From: Parabacteroides faecalis
Lineage (GTDB): Bacteria > Bacteroidota > Bacteroidia > Bacteroidales > Tannerellaceae
Assembly: GCF_022809355.1 (NCBI RefSeq)
Contig: NZ_JAKZMM010000016.1
Coordinates: 23,515-87,514, forward strand
Direction of reading: 5' to 3'
DNA: 64,000 nucleotides
The notes below the pieces were generated by a model, which had not been told where the DNA came from, ran no database searches, and saw only the letters and a list, made by a program, of their open reading frames with translations. Shown piece by piece: positions 26,977 through 36,243 of the stretch. The position numbers and the translations under genes are program-made. Each line of letters begins with the position of its first letter. Within the stretch, counting starts at the first letter, position 1.

Positions 26977-29900
26977 TTATTTAACAACCACTTTGAAGCT
27001 TTCGCCGTCAACTGATACAACTACTACACCAGCAGGAGCAGCGATTGTAGCATTGTCAGAAGTCAATACTTCGTTAGCAACTACCTTACCTAAGATTGTG
27101 CTTACGATTACAGACTTACCTTCTGCACCCTTAACAACTACAGCACCGTTAACACCAGCTACTACTACGCTACCTTCAGCAGTAATTTCTTCGTTAGCTG
27201 TCGGAGTACGAGTTTCGTCTTCGTTCATATTGAATACGTCACCCTTCTGGTATGTTTCATCAACAACCAAGCAACCATTTACCCAACGCAAATAACCTTC
27301 ATCATGCATCTTATAACCTGATTTATTATAACCATTAGGATCATAATCTTTCCACTGAGTCTGGATCTTGAAGTTATCATCAACCATTGAATCTGTATAC
27401 TTGAATGCGAACTTAGCTACATTGAAACCAGGAGTTGACAAATCAATTACAGAATATTTAGTTCTGTCTTCTTCATTGTTGATTACATACAATTTATCAG
27501 CCTTTGTCATATCAACACTATCTGTTAATACATGGATAGCATCAACAAATGCTAATTTTGCACACTTGTTACCTTCTTCAGTTTCATTGATAAACGGATT
27601 GTTGTGAATTGAGACCTTCAAATCAGCAGCCAAAATATTAGCTGTATCAATCATGTTAATCAAATAACGACCTTGGTTGTAAGATACTGGAACTGCATGT
27701 TTACAAGGAGGAGTTGCTGTAAAGCCGTGTTCTTCACAATACCAACCTTCTTTGTGTTCAATATTAACACCTAACAAGTACTGATAACAAGTATTGTTAC
27801 CACGATTTACATAAGCAGTATCCGCATACAATGCAGGATTGATATCCTTGAATTGTTCAACATTATCAATATTCAAGAAACTTACAGGACGTTCCAATAA
27901 TGTAGAAGCCTTCGTATCTTTCTTTTCATAAACTACTTGAGCTTCATTATCTGCACGATACAATTTAATTGTATCCAAGTTAGCAGTAGTTACCAACTTA
28001 CGATATTCAGGAGCCTGTACTTTTGTTACGAACATCAAAGAGTTTGCATCTTCTGCATACATTTCCATGTTCTTCCAAGTACCATAATCGGCAGAGTTAT
28101 GCTGGTATACTTTCTTTGTCGCATAAGCTTTATTAGTTAAAGCAATAACACCTCCGTCTGCATTATAAGTTTGTTTTTCTCCTTCGTCAAAACCAGTAGA
28201 GCGCAGTGCCACATAGTTATATGTTTCACCATCTGCTTTCAACTTCAATGCAAAACGTTGAGCTAAGCGGTTATTTACCTTATTAGTTTCATCACAGATA
28301 TAGTAATCCAAATTAACTTTGTCGTTCATCTTAACGAATTCGTTATTACTTCTGTTCTGGAATGCATAAGGCAAAATCACCAAGGTGTCTTTCTTAGCAT
28401 CAATACGACTCTTCACCGGATTCCATTCTTGCAACTCTGAAACCACCAAGATAGAGTCTGTTTCACTTGTATGTTTATCAACATTTTTATTAACCAAAGA
28501 CAAGTTCCACTTCGCAGCCTTTGCTTCTTCTACTGTAGCACCGATCTGATGTGATCCAACATGGTTTTCTGTCCAGTAAACATTTACTTCAGCATCACCT
28601 TCTGCCTTACGTATCTGACCTAAATACCAAGTAGTATTCTTCAAATCATTAGTTGTCAACACTTTGTATCCATCATTCTTCTTATGATTTTCTACAGCTG
28701 TGATTGTGATATAATCTCCCTGATCAATTCCTGCATTTGTAGCATTCGCTGGAGCACCAGCCAAATCAACTACACGGTAATAAGTCTTACCTAAATCCTT
28801 ACGTAATTCTGTAATAGTTACTGAAACAGATGGATTTTCACGGTTTGTCAAAGTAAAACCTTTAATTGTAGTAGTACCACCATAATAAGCCGAAACAGCC
28901 CATTGTGCTTCAGGAGCTTTTTCATACAAACCGTTAGCAGGTACGAAGTCTGCCTTACCATCTCTTACAGCCAAACGACCATCTTTCTTATAAGCTTCCG
29001 CATTTGCAACAGCACCTTCAAAGTCAATTGTATAGAATTGACCTGTTAAGAATTGCTTAGGATTAACAATTGTACTTGCATCCAATGTAGTTGCAGCCCA
29101 ATTTTCTGCCGGCACTGCAGGAGTCTGATTCTCTTTAGCAATACTTAGTCCATATGTATCGTTTACATTAGCAACATACAAACGATACGGGAAATTCATA
29201 GTCGATAAAGAAGTTTCATGAGTTTCATCACCAACCAATACCTGAACTAAACCAGAACCATTATCAGCTTTTTTGAATTGGAAACGACCAAAATCATCTG
29301 AGGTGTTAGAAGCAGTTGCAATATCAACCAATTTAAACTGACCCTTCAAAGAATAACCGTCAGAAGTTATTGCAGCGTCTTTATCAAACCAAATAAATTT
29401 ACCATCTTCATTCATCAAATGATAAACATTATCGTTAGTAGACAGATTAGTTCCATCAACCATAGCTTTTAGAACGCCATTAAAAGCCTCAGAATGAGTT
29501 ATTTCCGCTGTTTCATCTTTTAATGAAGAAATAGCCAAATTGAAACCATTTTTCAAATAGTCATTCAATTCTTTGCCCGTATAAGCTACAGTATATGCAG
29601 TTTCTACAGAAACGAACAAAGCCGCATTCATAATATATGTATCATATTCTGTAGCCTTACTAGTAGACCAAGTGAATGTAGTAGTAGCAAATTCCGCATA
29701 TTGCAAATTACCATCCTTATCTCTCTTGGCAATAGCAAAATAGGGAGTCTCTTTACCATCCTGCATCAATGGAACAACTTCAATATATTCATCTAACCCC
29801 GTTAAAGAAAATTCAATTCCATTATTTGCAACCAAACGACCTTCTAATAAAGTCCAATAATAATCAGGAGCATCGGTAGCGACATTTGCAGAAGAGATAG

Positions 29901-30219
29901 AAGAGTAAGCACTAACACCTACATTCCCATTGGAATGATTAGCAAGAACATACTGTTCCCGAGTATTAGCTGATCCAATTTTTCCTACATAAGCGACACG
30001 TGCATTGTTAGTAAATCCATTTAATACATGCCCATTTAAAGCTGCGACATAAGTCGGAAGAGTACCTGTAGCTTCCACAGCTTTCTCAACATCAGCAGAA
30101 GTAGCGCGAGTTTCAACCTGAGTCGGAGTTGCTAGCATCGGTTTTGCGTTACCTGCATATACTGAGAATGCAGAAGATAACAGCAAGCTAGCTACTAAAG
30201 TAGAAAACTTTTTGTTCAT
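26977..30219 (-). CDS. Giant secreted DUF6383 protein (first paralogue)
   Basis: A 1,080-residue secreted protein with signal peptide MNKKFSTLVASLLLSSAFSV (mature end after YAGNA). The body has many short beta-rich segments and no domain I recognise, with recurring phrases such as YYRVVDL, YLLGVNIEH and YLINMIDT. The last 70 residues match the C-terminus of the gene at 50707-54759 almost exactly (VVVAGVNGAVVVKGAEGK, then VIVSTILGKV, ending FKVVVK). They correspond to the domain named DUF6383. Its length and pattern also match the T9SS sorting domain of the gene to the left, so type IX export is likely (inference). Promoter 30338-30368; leader about 110 nt. Abundant surface or S-layer-like proteins are possible but unproven. 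Confidence 0.78.
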   Translation of the reverse strand: MNKKFSTLVASLLLSSAFSVYAGNAKPMLATPTQVETRATSADVEKAVEATGTLPTYVAALNGHVLNGFTNNARVAYVGKIGSANTREQYVLANHSNGNVGVSAYSSISSANVATDAPDYYWTLLEGRLVANNGIEFSLTGLDEYIEVVPLMQDGKETPYFAIAKRDKDGNLQYAEFATTTFTWSTSKATEYDTYIMNAALFVSVETAYTVAYTGKELNDYLKNGFNLAISSLKDETAEITHSEAFNGVLKAMVDGTNLSTNDNVYHLMNEDGKFIWFDKDAAITSDGYSLKGQFKLVDIATASNTSDDFGRFQFKKADNGSGLVQVLVGDETHETSLSTMNFPYRLYVANVNDTYGLSIAKENQTPAVPAENWAATTLDASTIVNPKQFLTGQFYTIDFEGAVANAEAYKKDGRLAVRDGKADFVPANGLYEKAPEAQWAVSAYYGGTTTIKGFTLTNRENPSVSVTITELRKDLGKTYYRVVDLAGAPANATNAGIDQGDYITITAVENHKKNDGYKVLTTNDLKNTTWYLGQIRKAEGDAEVNVYWTENHVGSHQIGATVEEAKAAKWNLSLVNKNVDKHTSETDSILVVSELQEWNPVKSRIDAKKDTLVILPYAFQNRSNNEFVKMNDKVNLDYYICDETNKVNNRLAQRFALKLKADGETYNYVALRSTGFDEGEKQTYNADGGVIALTNKAYATKKVYQHNSADYGTWKNMEMYAEDANSLMFVTKVQAPEYRKLVTTANLDTIKLYRADNEAQVVYEKKDTKASTLLERPVSFLNIDNVEQFKDINPALYADTAYVNRGNNTCYQYLLGVNIEHKEGWYCEEHGFTATPPCKHAVPVSYNQGRYLINMIDTANILAADLKVSIHNNPFINETEEGNKCAKLAFVDAIHVLTDSVDMTKADKLYVINNEEDRTKYSVIDLSTPGFNVAKFAFKYTDSMVDDNFKIQTQWKDYDPNGYNKSGYKMHDEGYLRWVNGCLVVDETYQKGDVFNMNEDETRTPTANEEITAEGSVVVAGVNGAVVVKGAEGKSVIVSTILGKVVANEVLTSDNATIAAPAGVVVVSVDGESFKVVVK

Positions 30220-30337
30220 AATAAATAAATTAATATTAATAATAGAGTAATAATAAATTCTTCTTTTTCCTATAAGGCTTCCGAAAGTTCTAAAAACGGA
30301 AGCGGTGGCATTTCATTTTTAGCCACAATCAACAATG

Positions 30338-30368
30338 CAAAGGTAAATCCTTTTTTTATACCTGCAAA
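30338..30368 (-). promoter_or_regulatory. Promoter of the first DUF6383 gene
   Basis: TTTG (complement of 30365-30368), exactly 19 bp, then TACCTTTG (30338-30345): a full Bacteroidetes consensus on the minus strand. The leader contains two hairpins, GTGGC/GCCAC and GCTTCCG/CGGAAGC, before the ATG at 30219. Confidence 0.8.
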
Positions 30369-30560
30369 TAAACTGACCTATTTTTTTATCAATTGGTTAG
30401 GTTTCTTATCAACCCCCTATTTTCAGGCGACAAAACCATGGGTTTGGATAACGAAACCTGGGTTCTATGATCGAAGTATAGCCAAGAGGTTGTTGCCAGT
30501 AGAGATTTCTATAGATGTATATATAATATAAGGTATAGAGAAAATCATAAGATCGTATTC

Positions 30561-31480
30561 GTTCTTTTCTCTTGAAAGAAAAGAAGCAAAAGTTCAAGAT
30601 CATGCCTGTTCTTTTGCCTTGATGCAAAAGAACCAAAAAATCAAGGCTCACACTGCGGAGGCTACGGTCTTGGTCGCTACGCTAAAATCTCGGAAAACTC
30701 GCTTCGCTCAAACAGCCGAGATTTTTTAACGCTCCGCTCGGTCGACCGCTTAACGCCTCCTCCGTTAGGCCGAAACAATTGAAAATTGAGAATTGAAAAT
30801 TTATAAGGCCGGATTACATGGGGGTATTTAATTCCCCGTTGAGTTTGGTAAATGCGAGTAGAGGCGCAGCGTGCTGCTCCTCCATCCCAACGCGACAGGA
30901 TAAAACAATAAATAACACAATAAGCCCATTCGTTTTTATTGATTGTTATTTGGTTGTACAAAACGACGCAAGGCAAGTTCCATGGATAAATGAAGGAGAA
31001 AAAGAAAATTGTCAATCGTCAATTATCAATTGTCAATTGGATTGGCCTCGTTCTGGTGAGCGTTAAGCGTAGGAACGGAGTGAAGCGGCCGGAGCGTCGC
31101 TGTCTGAGCGAAGCGAGTTTGCGGCGCGCACAGCGTAACGAAGTGACGGAGTAGCTCAGCAGACGCAGCCTTGAACTTTTGGTTCTTTTCTTTCAAGAGA
31201 AAAGAACGGACAATCACTTGGGTTAAGCCAAAAGAACGGACAGCCTTCACATCCTTCACAGGAACAGACAGAATATGAGACAGATAAACAGGTGTGTGAA
31301 GGGTATAAAAGAAAATCAGATATAGGTATAATCAATTCCAGCGAGTATCAAAAACGAACCAGACGAAGATCGTTTTTGATACTCGTTACTTTTGGAGCAA
31401 AAGACGCCGGCTTTTCATCCATATACGCCGGGAATTCATGAAAAGACGCCGGCTTTTGGAGCATTCATAGGCAGGAATGA
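30561..31480 (+). repeat. Composite hairpin element, copy A
   Basis: About 0.9 kb without a credible gene, present again in inverted orientation at 55258-56135. Order from the left: hairpin modules at 30561-30586 and 30608-30633; a core with a REP-like palindrome (30861-30882) and 7-bp TTGTCAA iterations (31013-31040); a GC-rich stretch; a hairpin module at 31182-31207 in the opposite sense and a decayed one near 31213-31237; a long stem ATCCTTCACA/TGTGAAGGGT (31251-31304); a perfect 16-bp stem (31342-31357 with 31370-31385); and two AAAAGACGCCGGCTTTT units (31399-31415, 31441-31457). Copy A has about 110 bp near 30660-30775 that copy B lacks, itself containing an AAATCTCGG/CCGAGATTT stem. 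Short frames here are chance. Confidence 0.85.
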
Positions 31481-31623
31481 AAAGAAAGGCGATAGGATGC
31501 AGAAAAACACCATTTTGCAAACTTCAGTTTACAAAACAAAGGCCAGGAAGAAAGGCTTTCCGGAAAAGAGAATTTATTGCTGAAAAATTTCCTTAATCTG
31601 CTATTTCCAATAAAAAAAAATAG

Positions 31624-31631
31624 TACTTTTG
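31624..31631 (+). promoter_or_regulatory. -7 box of the pckA promoter
   Basis: TACTTTTG matches TAnnTTTG. It predicts a leader of about 128 nt, in which CCGGCTTG and CAAGTCGG can pair (one G-U) around a short loop. Confidence 0.6.
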
Positions 31632-31765
31632 TACGCGTTAAACAAAAAGACGCTCCGGCTTGTTCTCTATATAGTGCGGCAAGTCGGGAACAGAAAAGTT
31701 TCAGGACTGGCTAAGAAGAAAATAAATAAACATAAATAAAGTCAATCACTTAAATTATTAACAAG

Positions 31766-33373
31766 ATGGCAAATTTAGATTTAAGCAAGTACGGTATTAC
31801 CGATGTGAAGGAAATTGTACACAATCCTTCTTATGATGTACTGTTCGCTGAAGAAACAAAAGCTAGTTTGGAAGGCTACGAAAAAGGACAGGTTACAGAA
31901 TTGGGTGCTGTGAACGTGATGACTGGTATCTACACTGGTCGTTCTCCTAAAGATAAATTCTTCGTTAAGAATGAAGCTAGCGAAGATACTGTATGGTGGA
32001 CTTCAGAAGAATACAAAAACGATAACAAGCCTTGTTCAGAAGAAGCATGGGCTGACTTGAAAGCTAAAGCTGTTAAAGAATTGTCAGGCAAACGTTTGTT
32101 CGTTGTTGATACATTCTGCGGTGCTAACGAAGCTACTCGTTTGAAAGTACGTTTCATCATGGAAGTTGCATGGCAGGCTCACTTCGTAACAAATATGTTT
32201 ATCCGTCCGACAGCTGAAGAATTGGCTAACTACGGTGAACCTGATTTCGTATCATTCAACGCTGCTAAAGCAAAAGTTGACAACTACAAAGAATTAGGTT
32301 TGAACTCTGAAACTGCTACAGTATTCAACTTGAAGACTAAAGAACAAGTTATCCTGAATACTTGGTACGGTGGTGAAATGAAGAAGGGTATCTTCTCAAT
32401 CATGAACTACCTGAACCCGTTGCGTGGTATCGCTTCTATGCACTGTTCAGCTAATACAGACAAAGAAGGTAAGAGCTCAGCTATCTTCTTCGGTTTGTCA
32501 GGTACAGGTAAGACTACTTTGTCAACTGACCCGAAACGTCTGTTGATCGGTGATGACGAACACGGATGGGATGACGAAGGTGTATTCAACTACGAAGGTG
32601 GTTGCTACGCTAAGGTTATCAACTTGGATAAGGAATCAGAACCAGATATCTACAACGCTATCAAACGTGACGCTTTGTTGGAAAACGTTACAGTTGATGC
32701 TAACGGTAAGATCGACTTCGCTGATAAGAGCGTAACTGAAAACACTCGTGTTTCTTACCCGATCTATCACATCGAAAACATCGTTAAACCGGTTTCTAAA
32801 GGTCCTCACGCTAAACAAGTAATCTTCTTGTCAGCTGATGCATTCGGTGTATTGCCTCCAGTATCTATCTTGACTCCGGAACAGACTAAGTACTACTTCT
32901 TGTCAGGATTTACTGCTAAGTTGGCTGGTACAGAACGTGGTATCACTGAACCGACTCCGACATTCTCTGCTTGCTTCGGTGCTGCATTCTTGTCATTGCA
33001 CCCGACTAAGTACGGTGAAGAATTGGTTAAGAAGATGGAAATGACTGGTGCTAAAGCATATTTGGTTAACACTGGTTGGAACGGTACTGGTAAGCGTATT
33101 TCTATCCGCGATACTCGTGGTATCATCGATGCTATCCTGGATGGTTCTATCAACAGCGCTCCTACTAAGAAGATCCCGTACTTCGATTTCGAAGTTCCGA
33201 CTGCATTGCCAGGTGTTGATCCTGCAATCTTGGATCCGCGCGATACTTATGCTGACGCTGCTCAGTGGGATGAAAAAGCAAAAGACTTGGCTGCTCGCTT
33301 CATCAAGAACTTTGCTAAATTTACAGGTAACGAAGCTGGTAAGGCTTTGGTTGCTGCTGGTCCGCAATTGTAA
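31766..33373 (+). CDS. pckA: Phosphoenolpyruvate carboxykinase (ATP)
   Basis: Interconverts oxaloacetate and phosphoenolpyruvate. In Bacteroidales it mostly runs in the CO2-fixing direction, gaining ATP on the way to succinate and propionate. Motifs: [16 protein letters not shown] near the N-terminus, the P-loop [16 protein letters not shown], the metal site GDDEHGWDD, and [15 protein letters not shown]. At 535 aa it is complete. Codon use is strongly restricted (GCT, GGT, CGT, AAC, TTC, TTG dominate), as in very highly expressed genes, and differs from the neighbours. A terminator follows. Confidence 0.98.
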   Translation: MANLDLSKYGITDVKEIVHNPSYDVLFAEETKASLEGYEKGQVTELGAVNVMTGIYTGRSPKDKFFVKNEASEDTVWWTSEEYKNDNKPCSEEAWADLKAKAVKELSGKRLFVVDTFCGANEATRLKVRFIMEVAWQAHFVTNMFIRPTAEELANYGEPDFVSFNAAKAKVDNYKELGLNSETATVFNLKTKEQVILNTWYGGEMKKGIFSIMNYLNPLRGIASMHCSANTDKEGKSSAIFFGLSGTGKTTLSTDPKRLLIGDDEHGWDDEGVFNYEGGCYAKVINLDKESEPDIYNAIKRDALLENVTVDANGKIDFADKSVTENTRVSYPIYHIENIVKPVSKGPHAKQVIFLSADAFGVLPPVSILTPEQTKYYFLSGFTAKLAGTERGITEPTPTFSACFGAAFLSLHPTKYGEELVKKMEMTGAKAYLVNTGWNGTGKRISIRDTRGIIDAILDGSINSAPTKKIPYFDFEVPTALPGVDPAILDPRDTYADAAQWDEKAKDLAARFIKNFAKFTGNEAGKALVAAGPQL

Positions 33374-33406
33374 TTTATATTACATTACATATCAGACAAT
33401 CATAAG

Positions 33407-33440
33407 AAAGAGGGTGCATTCATTGCATCCTCTTTTTTTA
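33407..33440 (+). terminator. Terminator of pckA
   Basis: A 10-12-bp stem (33407-33418 with 33424-33435, one G-U pair) and a 5-nt loop end in a run of seven T. A canonical intrinsic terminator 34 bp past the stop. Confidence 0.92.
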
Positions 33441-33533
33441 TGCTTTTTTCCAATATTTTTCCAAATTATTTCTATTTATAAACGTACTTTAAAAAACTTT
33501 TTCTATCTTTACCGAAAATTCGCGGAAAGAGAG

Positions 33534-34640
33534 ATGAATATGCAAAAATACATACTATTTATATGGACAGTCTTATTGGGATTGGTAGCTTGCAGCAAGG
33601 ATGAGAGTTATCAAATTGAAGGAAAACTCACTCAATTGCAAGACCCTACCCTGTATGTCGTATTTGAAAATGAAAGCGCGAAAGCAATTGATACCATTAC
33701 CTGTGAAACTGACGGAACCTTTAAACTCAGACATAAGACGGGCGACTTCCATACAGCCACGCTGTTCTTTGAGAACCGTACTCGCGTTGTGAATGTATTT
33801 TTGGAAAAAGGAAAGAAAATTAAAATAACAGGAGACATAACAAATCCCAAGTTATTGACAATCGAAGGAGGTAGTTCAATCAACAGTCAGCTGACCGATC
33901 TGAGAAAAGCCTCGGCTAATCTGTGGAAAGAACAGGCCAAGTTATTGTATCAAATCGATCAAAAGGCCAAGAATCCCATCGAAGAAGCCGATCTGATAGC
34001 GAAATTAACGAATATCAATCATCAGTTGGCCGAAGAAGCCGTAGTCTACATCAAAAAGCATACGGACAAAGCGGTATCACTTGCTCTGATCCAATATTTT
34101 TTCACGAATCCGGACGATACCAGGGAAGCCGATGAACTATTGGCTCTGATCTCTCCTGAACTACGTACCCACTTCCTTTATAAAGAACTGGAAGAATACA
34201 GCGCACGTACCAAAAGGACAAATATTGGAGAAGAAGCGCCTGATTTCAAGGTTAAAAACGTACACGGACAAGAATTTAAGCTGGACACCGTCAAGCATAA
34301 ATACACCTTGTTGGCATTTGTACCGTCCTGGGAAGGAAAGACTAAACTGACAGACCCTTACATGGTGCAAATCGCCCAAAAACATCCAGAAAAGGAATTA
34401 AACCTGCTGGTAGTCACGATGGACAACAATTGCAATCAAATACGGAATTACCTTCAATCAGACAGCATCGCATGGAATCTGGTAGCCGATTCAGCAGGTC
34501 AGGCTACAGCCTTGATGGACCTGTACAACGTCAGTGAATTGCCGCTCTGCTATCTAATAGACAAAGACAAGAAGATTCTGCTGAAATCAGAAAACAGCCT
34601 GGAGGTAAACGACGTATTGGATGAATTGCTGGGAGAATAA
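33534..34640 (+). CDS. DUF4369 / thioredoxin-fold lipoprotein without CXXC
   Basis: A 368-residue lipoprotein starting MNMQKYILFIWTVLLGLVAC with the lipobox cysteine near residue 20. The open frame extends far upstream into pckA, but the signal peptide fixes the start. Residues about 25-125 resemble the DUF4369 beta domain (YQIEGKLTQLQDPTLYVVFE). A helical linker follows. Residues about 235-368 form a TlpA/AhpC-like thioredoxin fold (IGEEAPDFKVKNVHGQEFKL, then LLAFVPSWEGKTK, and a cis-Pro-like SELPLCYLID). The position of the redox CXXC carries SWEGK instead, so it cannot act as a normal disulfide oxidoreductase and may be a binding or structural version. A weak TATCTTTA box lies at 33504-33511. 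Confidence 0.82.
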   Translation: MNMQKYILFIWTVLLGLVACSKDESYQIEGKLTQLQDPTLYVVFENESAKAIDTITCETDGTFKLRHKTGDFHTATLFFENRTRVVNVFLEKGKKIKITGDITNPKLLTIEGGSSINSQLTDLRKASANLWKEQAKLLYQIDQKAKNPIEEADLIAKLTNINHQLAEEAVVYIKKHTDKAVSLALIQYFFTNPDDTREADELLALISPELRTHFLYKELEEYSARTKRTNIGEEAPDFKVKNVHGQEFKLDTVKHKYTLLAFVPSWEGKTKLTDPYMVQIAQKHPEKELNLLVVTMDNNCNQIRNYLQSDSIAWNLVADSAGQATALMDLYNVSELPLCYLIDKDKKILLKSENSLEVNDVLDELLGE

Positions 34641-34695
34641 AATCAGGTGACACCGCATCTGCGGGAACACCAGTATTCATTTTAAAACTTTAACT

Positions 34696-36234
34696 ATGTT
34701 GGTCAAGACTTTTGCAGCCGCCGTACAAGGTATATCGGCAACAATCATCACAATCGAAGTAAACTGTAGTAAAGGCATTCAGTTCTTTTTAGTCGGACTT
34801 CCGGACGTAGCCGTACGGGAAAGCCATGAACGTATCATATCTGCCTTACAGGAAAGCGGATATAAGTTTCCCCGCAGCCGGATCGTTATCAACATGGCTC
34901 CAGCCGATATCCGGAAAGAAGGTTCGGCCTACGATCTTCCGCTAGCCATCGGCATACTGGCCGGAGCTGAAATGATCAGTTCCGAAAAGCTTTCCCAATA
35001 CATGTTGATGGGAGAATTATCGCTCGACGGCACTTTAAAGCCGATAAAAGGCGTCTTACCCATTGCGATTAAAGCCAGGGAAGCCGGATTCAAAGGATTC
35101 ATCTTACCGCAGCAAAATGCCCGGGAAGCCGCTGTTGTCAATAAGCTGGAAGTATATGGCGTTACGAACATACGGGATGTCATCGAATTCATTGATGGTA
35201 AAAAGGAACTGGAACCAACTATCGTAGATACGAGAAAGGAATTTTATGCCCGCCAACTACAGTTTGAATATGATTTTTCGGAAGTGCGCGGACAGGAAAA
35301 CGTCAAACGTGCCTTGGAAGTAGCTGCAGCAGGCGGACATAACTTACTGATGATCGGTCCACCGGGAAGTGGAAAATCCATGATGGCCAAACGATTGCCC
35401 TCTATTCTGCCACCATTCACTTTGCACGAATCCTTAGAAACGACCAAGATTCATTCGGTAGCCGGGAAAATCGGGAATGAAACCTCATTAATGACCCAAC
35501 GGCCATTCCGTTCGCCACACCACACGATCTCAGATGTAGCCATGGTAGGCGGAGGTTCTTATCCGCAACCCGGAGAAATCAGTCTAGCCCACAACGGTAT
35601 TCTATTTTTAGATGAACTGCCCGAATTCAACCGAAGTGTACTGGAAGTCATGCGGCAACCACTAGAAGACCGGATGATCAGTATTTCACGGGCTCGCTTT
35701 ACGGTAGAATATCCGGCAGGCTTTATGTTGGTAGCTTCCATGAATCCTTGTCCATGCGGCTACTATAATCATCCCACCAAAGCCTGCGTATGCTCACCCG
35801 GAGTTGTCCAGAAATACATGAACCGGATTTCAGGTCCATTACTCGATCGGATTGACATTCAAATTGAAATCGTTCCGGTACCCTTTGAGAAGATCTCGGA
35901 ACAAACACCGGCTGAGCCAAGTTCCGCCATTCGGGAACGGGTCATTGCAGCCCGAAACATTCAGGAAGAACGTTTCAAAGACCATCCGGGATTCTATTGT
36001 AATGCCCAAATGAACAGCCGGCTATTACATACCTATGCCGTACCGGATGCGGAAGGATTAAAACTACTCAAGAATGCCATGACGAAGTTGAACTTATCCG
36101 CCCGTGCTTACGACCGGATATTGAAAGTATCACGGACAATTGCAGATCTGGAAGGTTCGGCATCCATTCAGTCCAATCATCTGGCAGAAGCCATTCATTA
36201 CCGGAATCTGGATCGTGAAGGATGGGGCATCTGA
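34696..36234 (+). CDS. YifB/ComM family Mg-chelatase-like AAA+ ATPase
   Basis: A 512-residue AAA+ protein. The N-terminal Lon-like domain (about 1-165) has GLPDVAVRESHERIISAL. The ATPase core has Walker A GPPGSGKSMMAKRLPSILPP near residue 221 and Walker B ILFLDELPEF. The insert ASMNPCPCGYYNHP with cysteines and the C-terminal Mg-chelatase-type domain (ARAYDRILKVSRTIADLEGS) complete the family pattern. ComM homologues are helicases that aid branch migration during integration of transforming DNA; whether this organism is competent is unknown. Single gene, convergent with the phosphatase. Confidence 0.93.
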   Translation: MLVKTFAAAVQGISATIITIEVNCSKGIQFFLVGLPDVAVRESHERIISALQESGYKFPRSRIVINMAPADIRKEGSAYDLPLAIGILAGAEMISSEKLSQYMLMGELSLDGTLKPIKGVLPIAIKAREAGFKGFILPQQNAREAAVVNKLEVYGVTNIRDVIEFIDGKKELEPTIVDTRKEFYARQLQFEYDFSEVRGQENVKRALEVAAAGGHNLLMIGPPGSGKSMMAKRLPSILPPFTLHESLETTKIHSVAGKIGNETSLMTQRPFRSPHHTISDVAMVGGGSYPQPGEISLAHNGILFLDELPEFNRSVLEVMRQPLEDRMISISRARFTVEYPAGFMLVASMNPCPCGYYNHPTKACVCSPGVVQKYMNRISGPLLDRIDIQIEIVPVPFEKISEQTPAEPSSAIRERVIAARNIQEERFKDHPGFYCNAQMNSRLLHTYAVPDAEGLKLLKNAMTKLNLSARAYDRILKVSRTIADLEGSASIQSNHLAEAIHYRNLDREGWGI

Positions 36235-36243
36235 GCGCAGTGA

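Noticed and set aside
30220..30420. Invertible promoter for the first DUF6383 gene
   Set aside because: The promoter is perfect, but no inverted repeat flanks it at switch-like distances; only the distant composite elements are inverted.
30409..31259. Several minus-strand frames inside composite element A
   Set aside because: They cross hairpins and repeats, differ between copies A and B, and have low-complexity products.
33048..33533. Upstream extension of the thioredoxin-fold lipoprotein into pckA
   Set aside because: It runs antiparallel to no feature but lies in another frame of pckA and through its terminator. The lipoprotein signal peptide starts at 33534.
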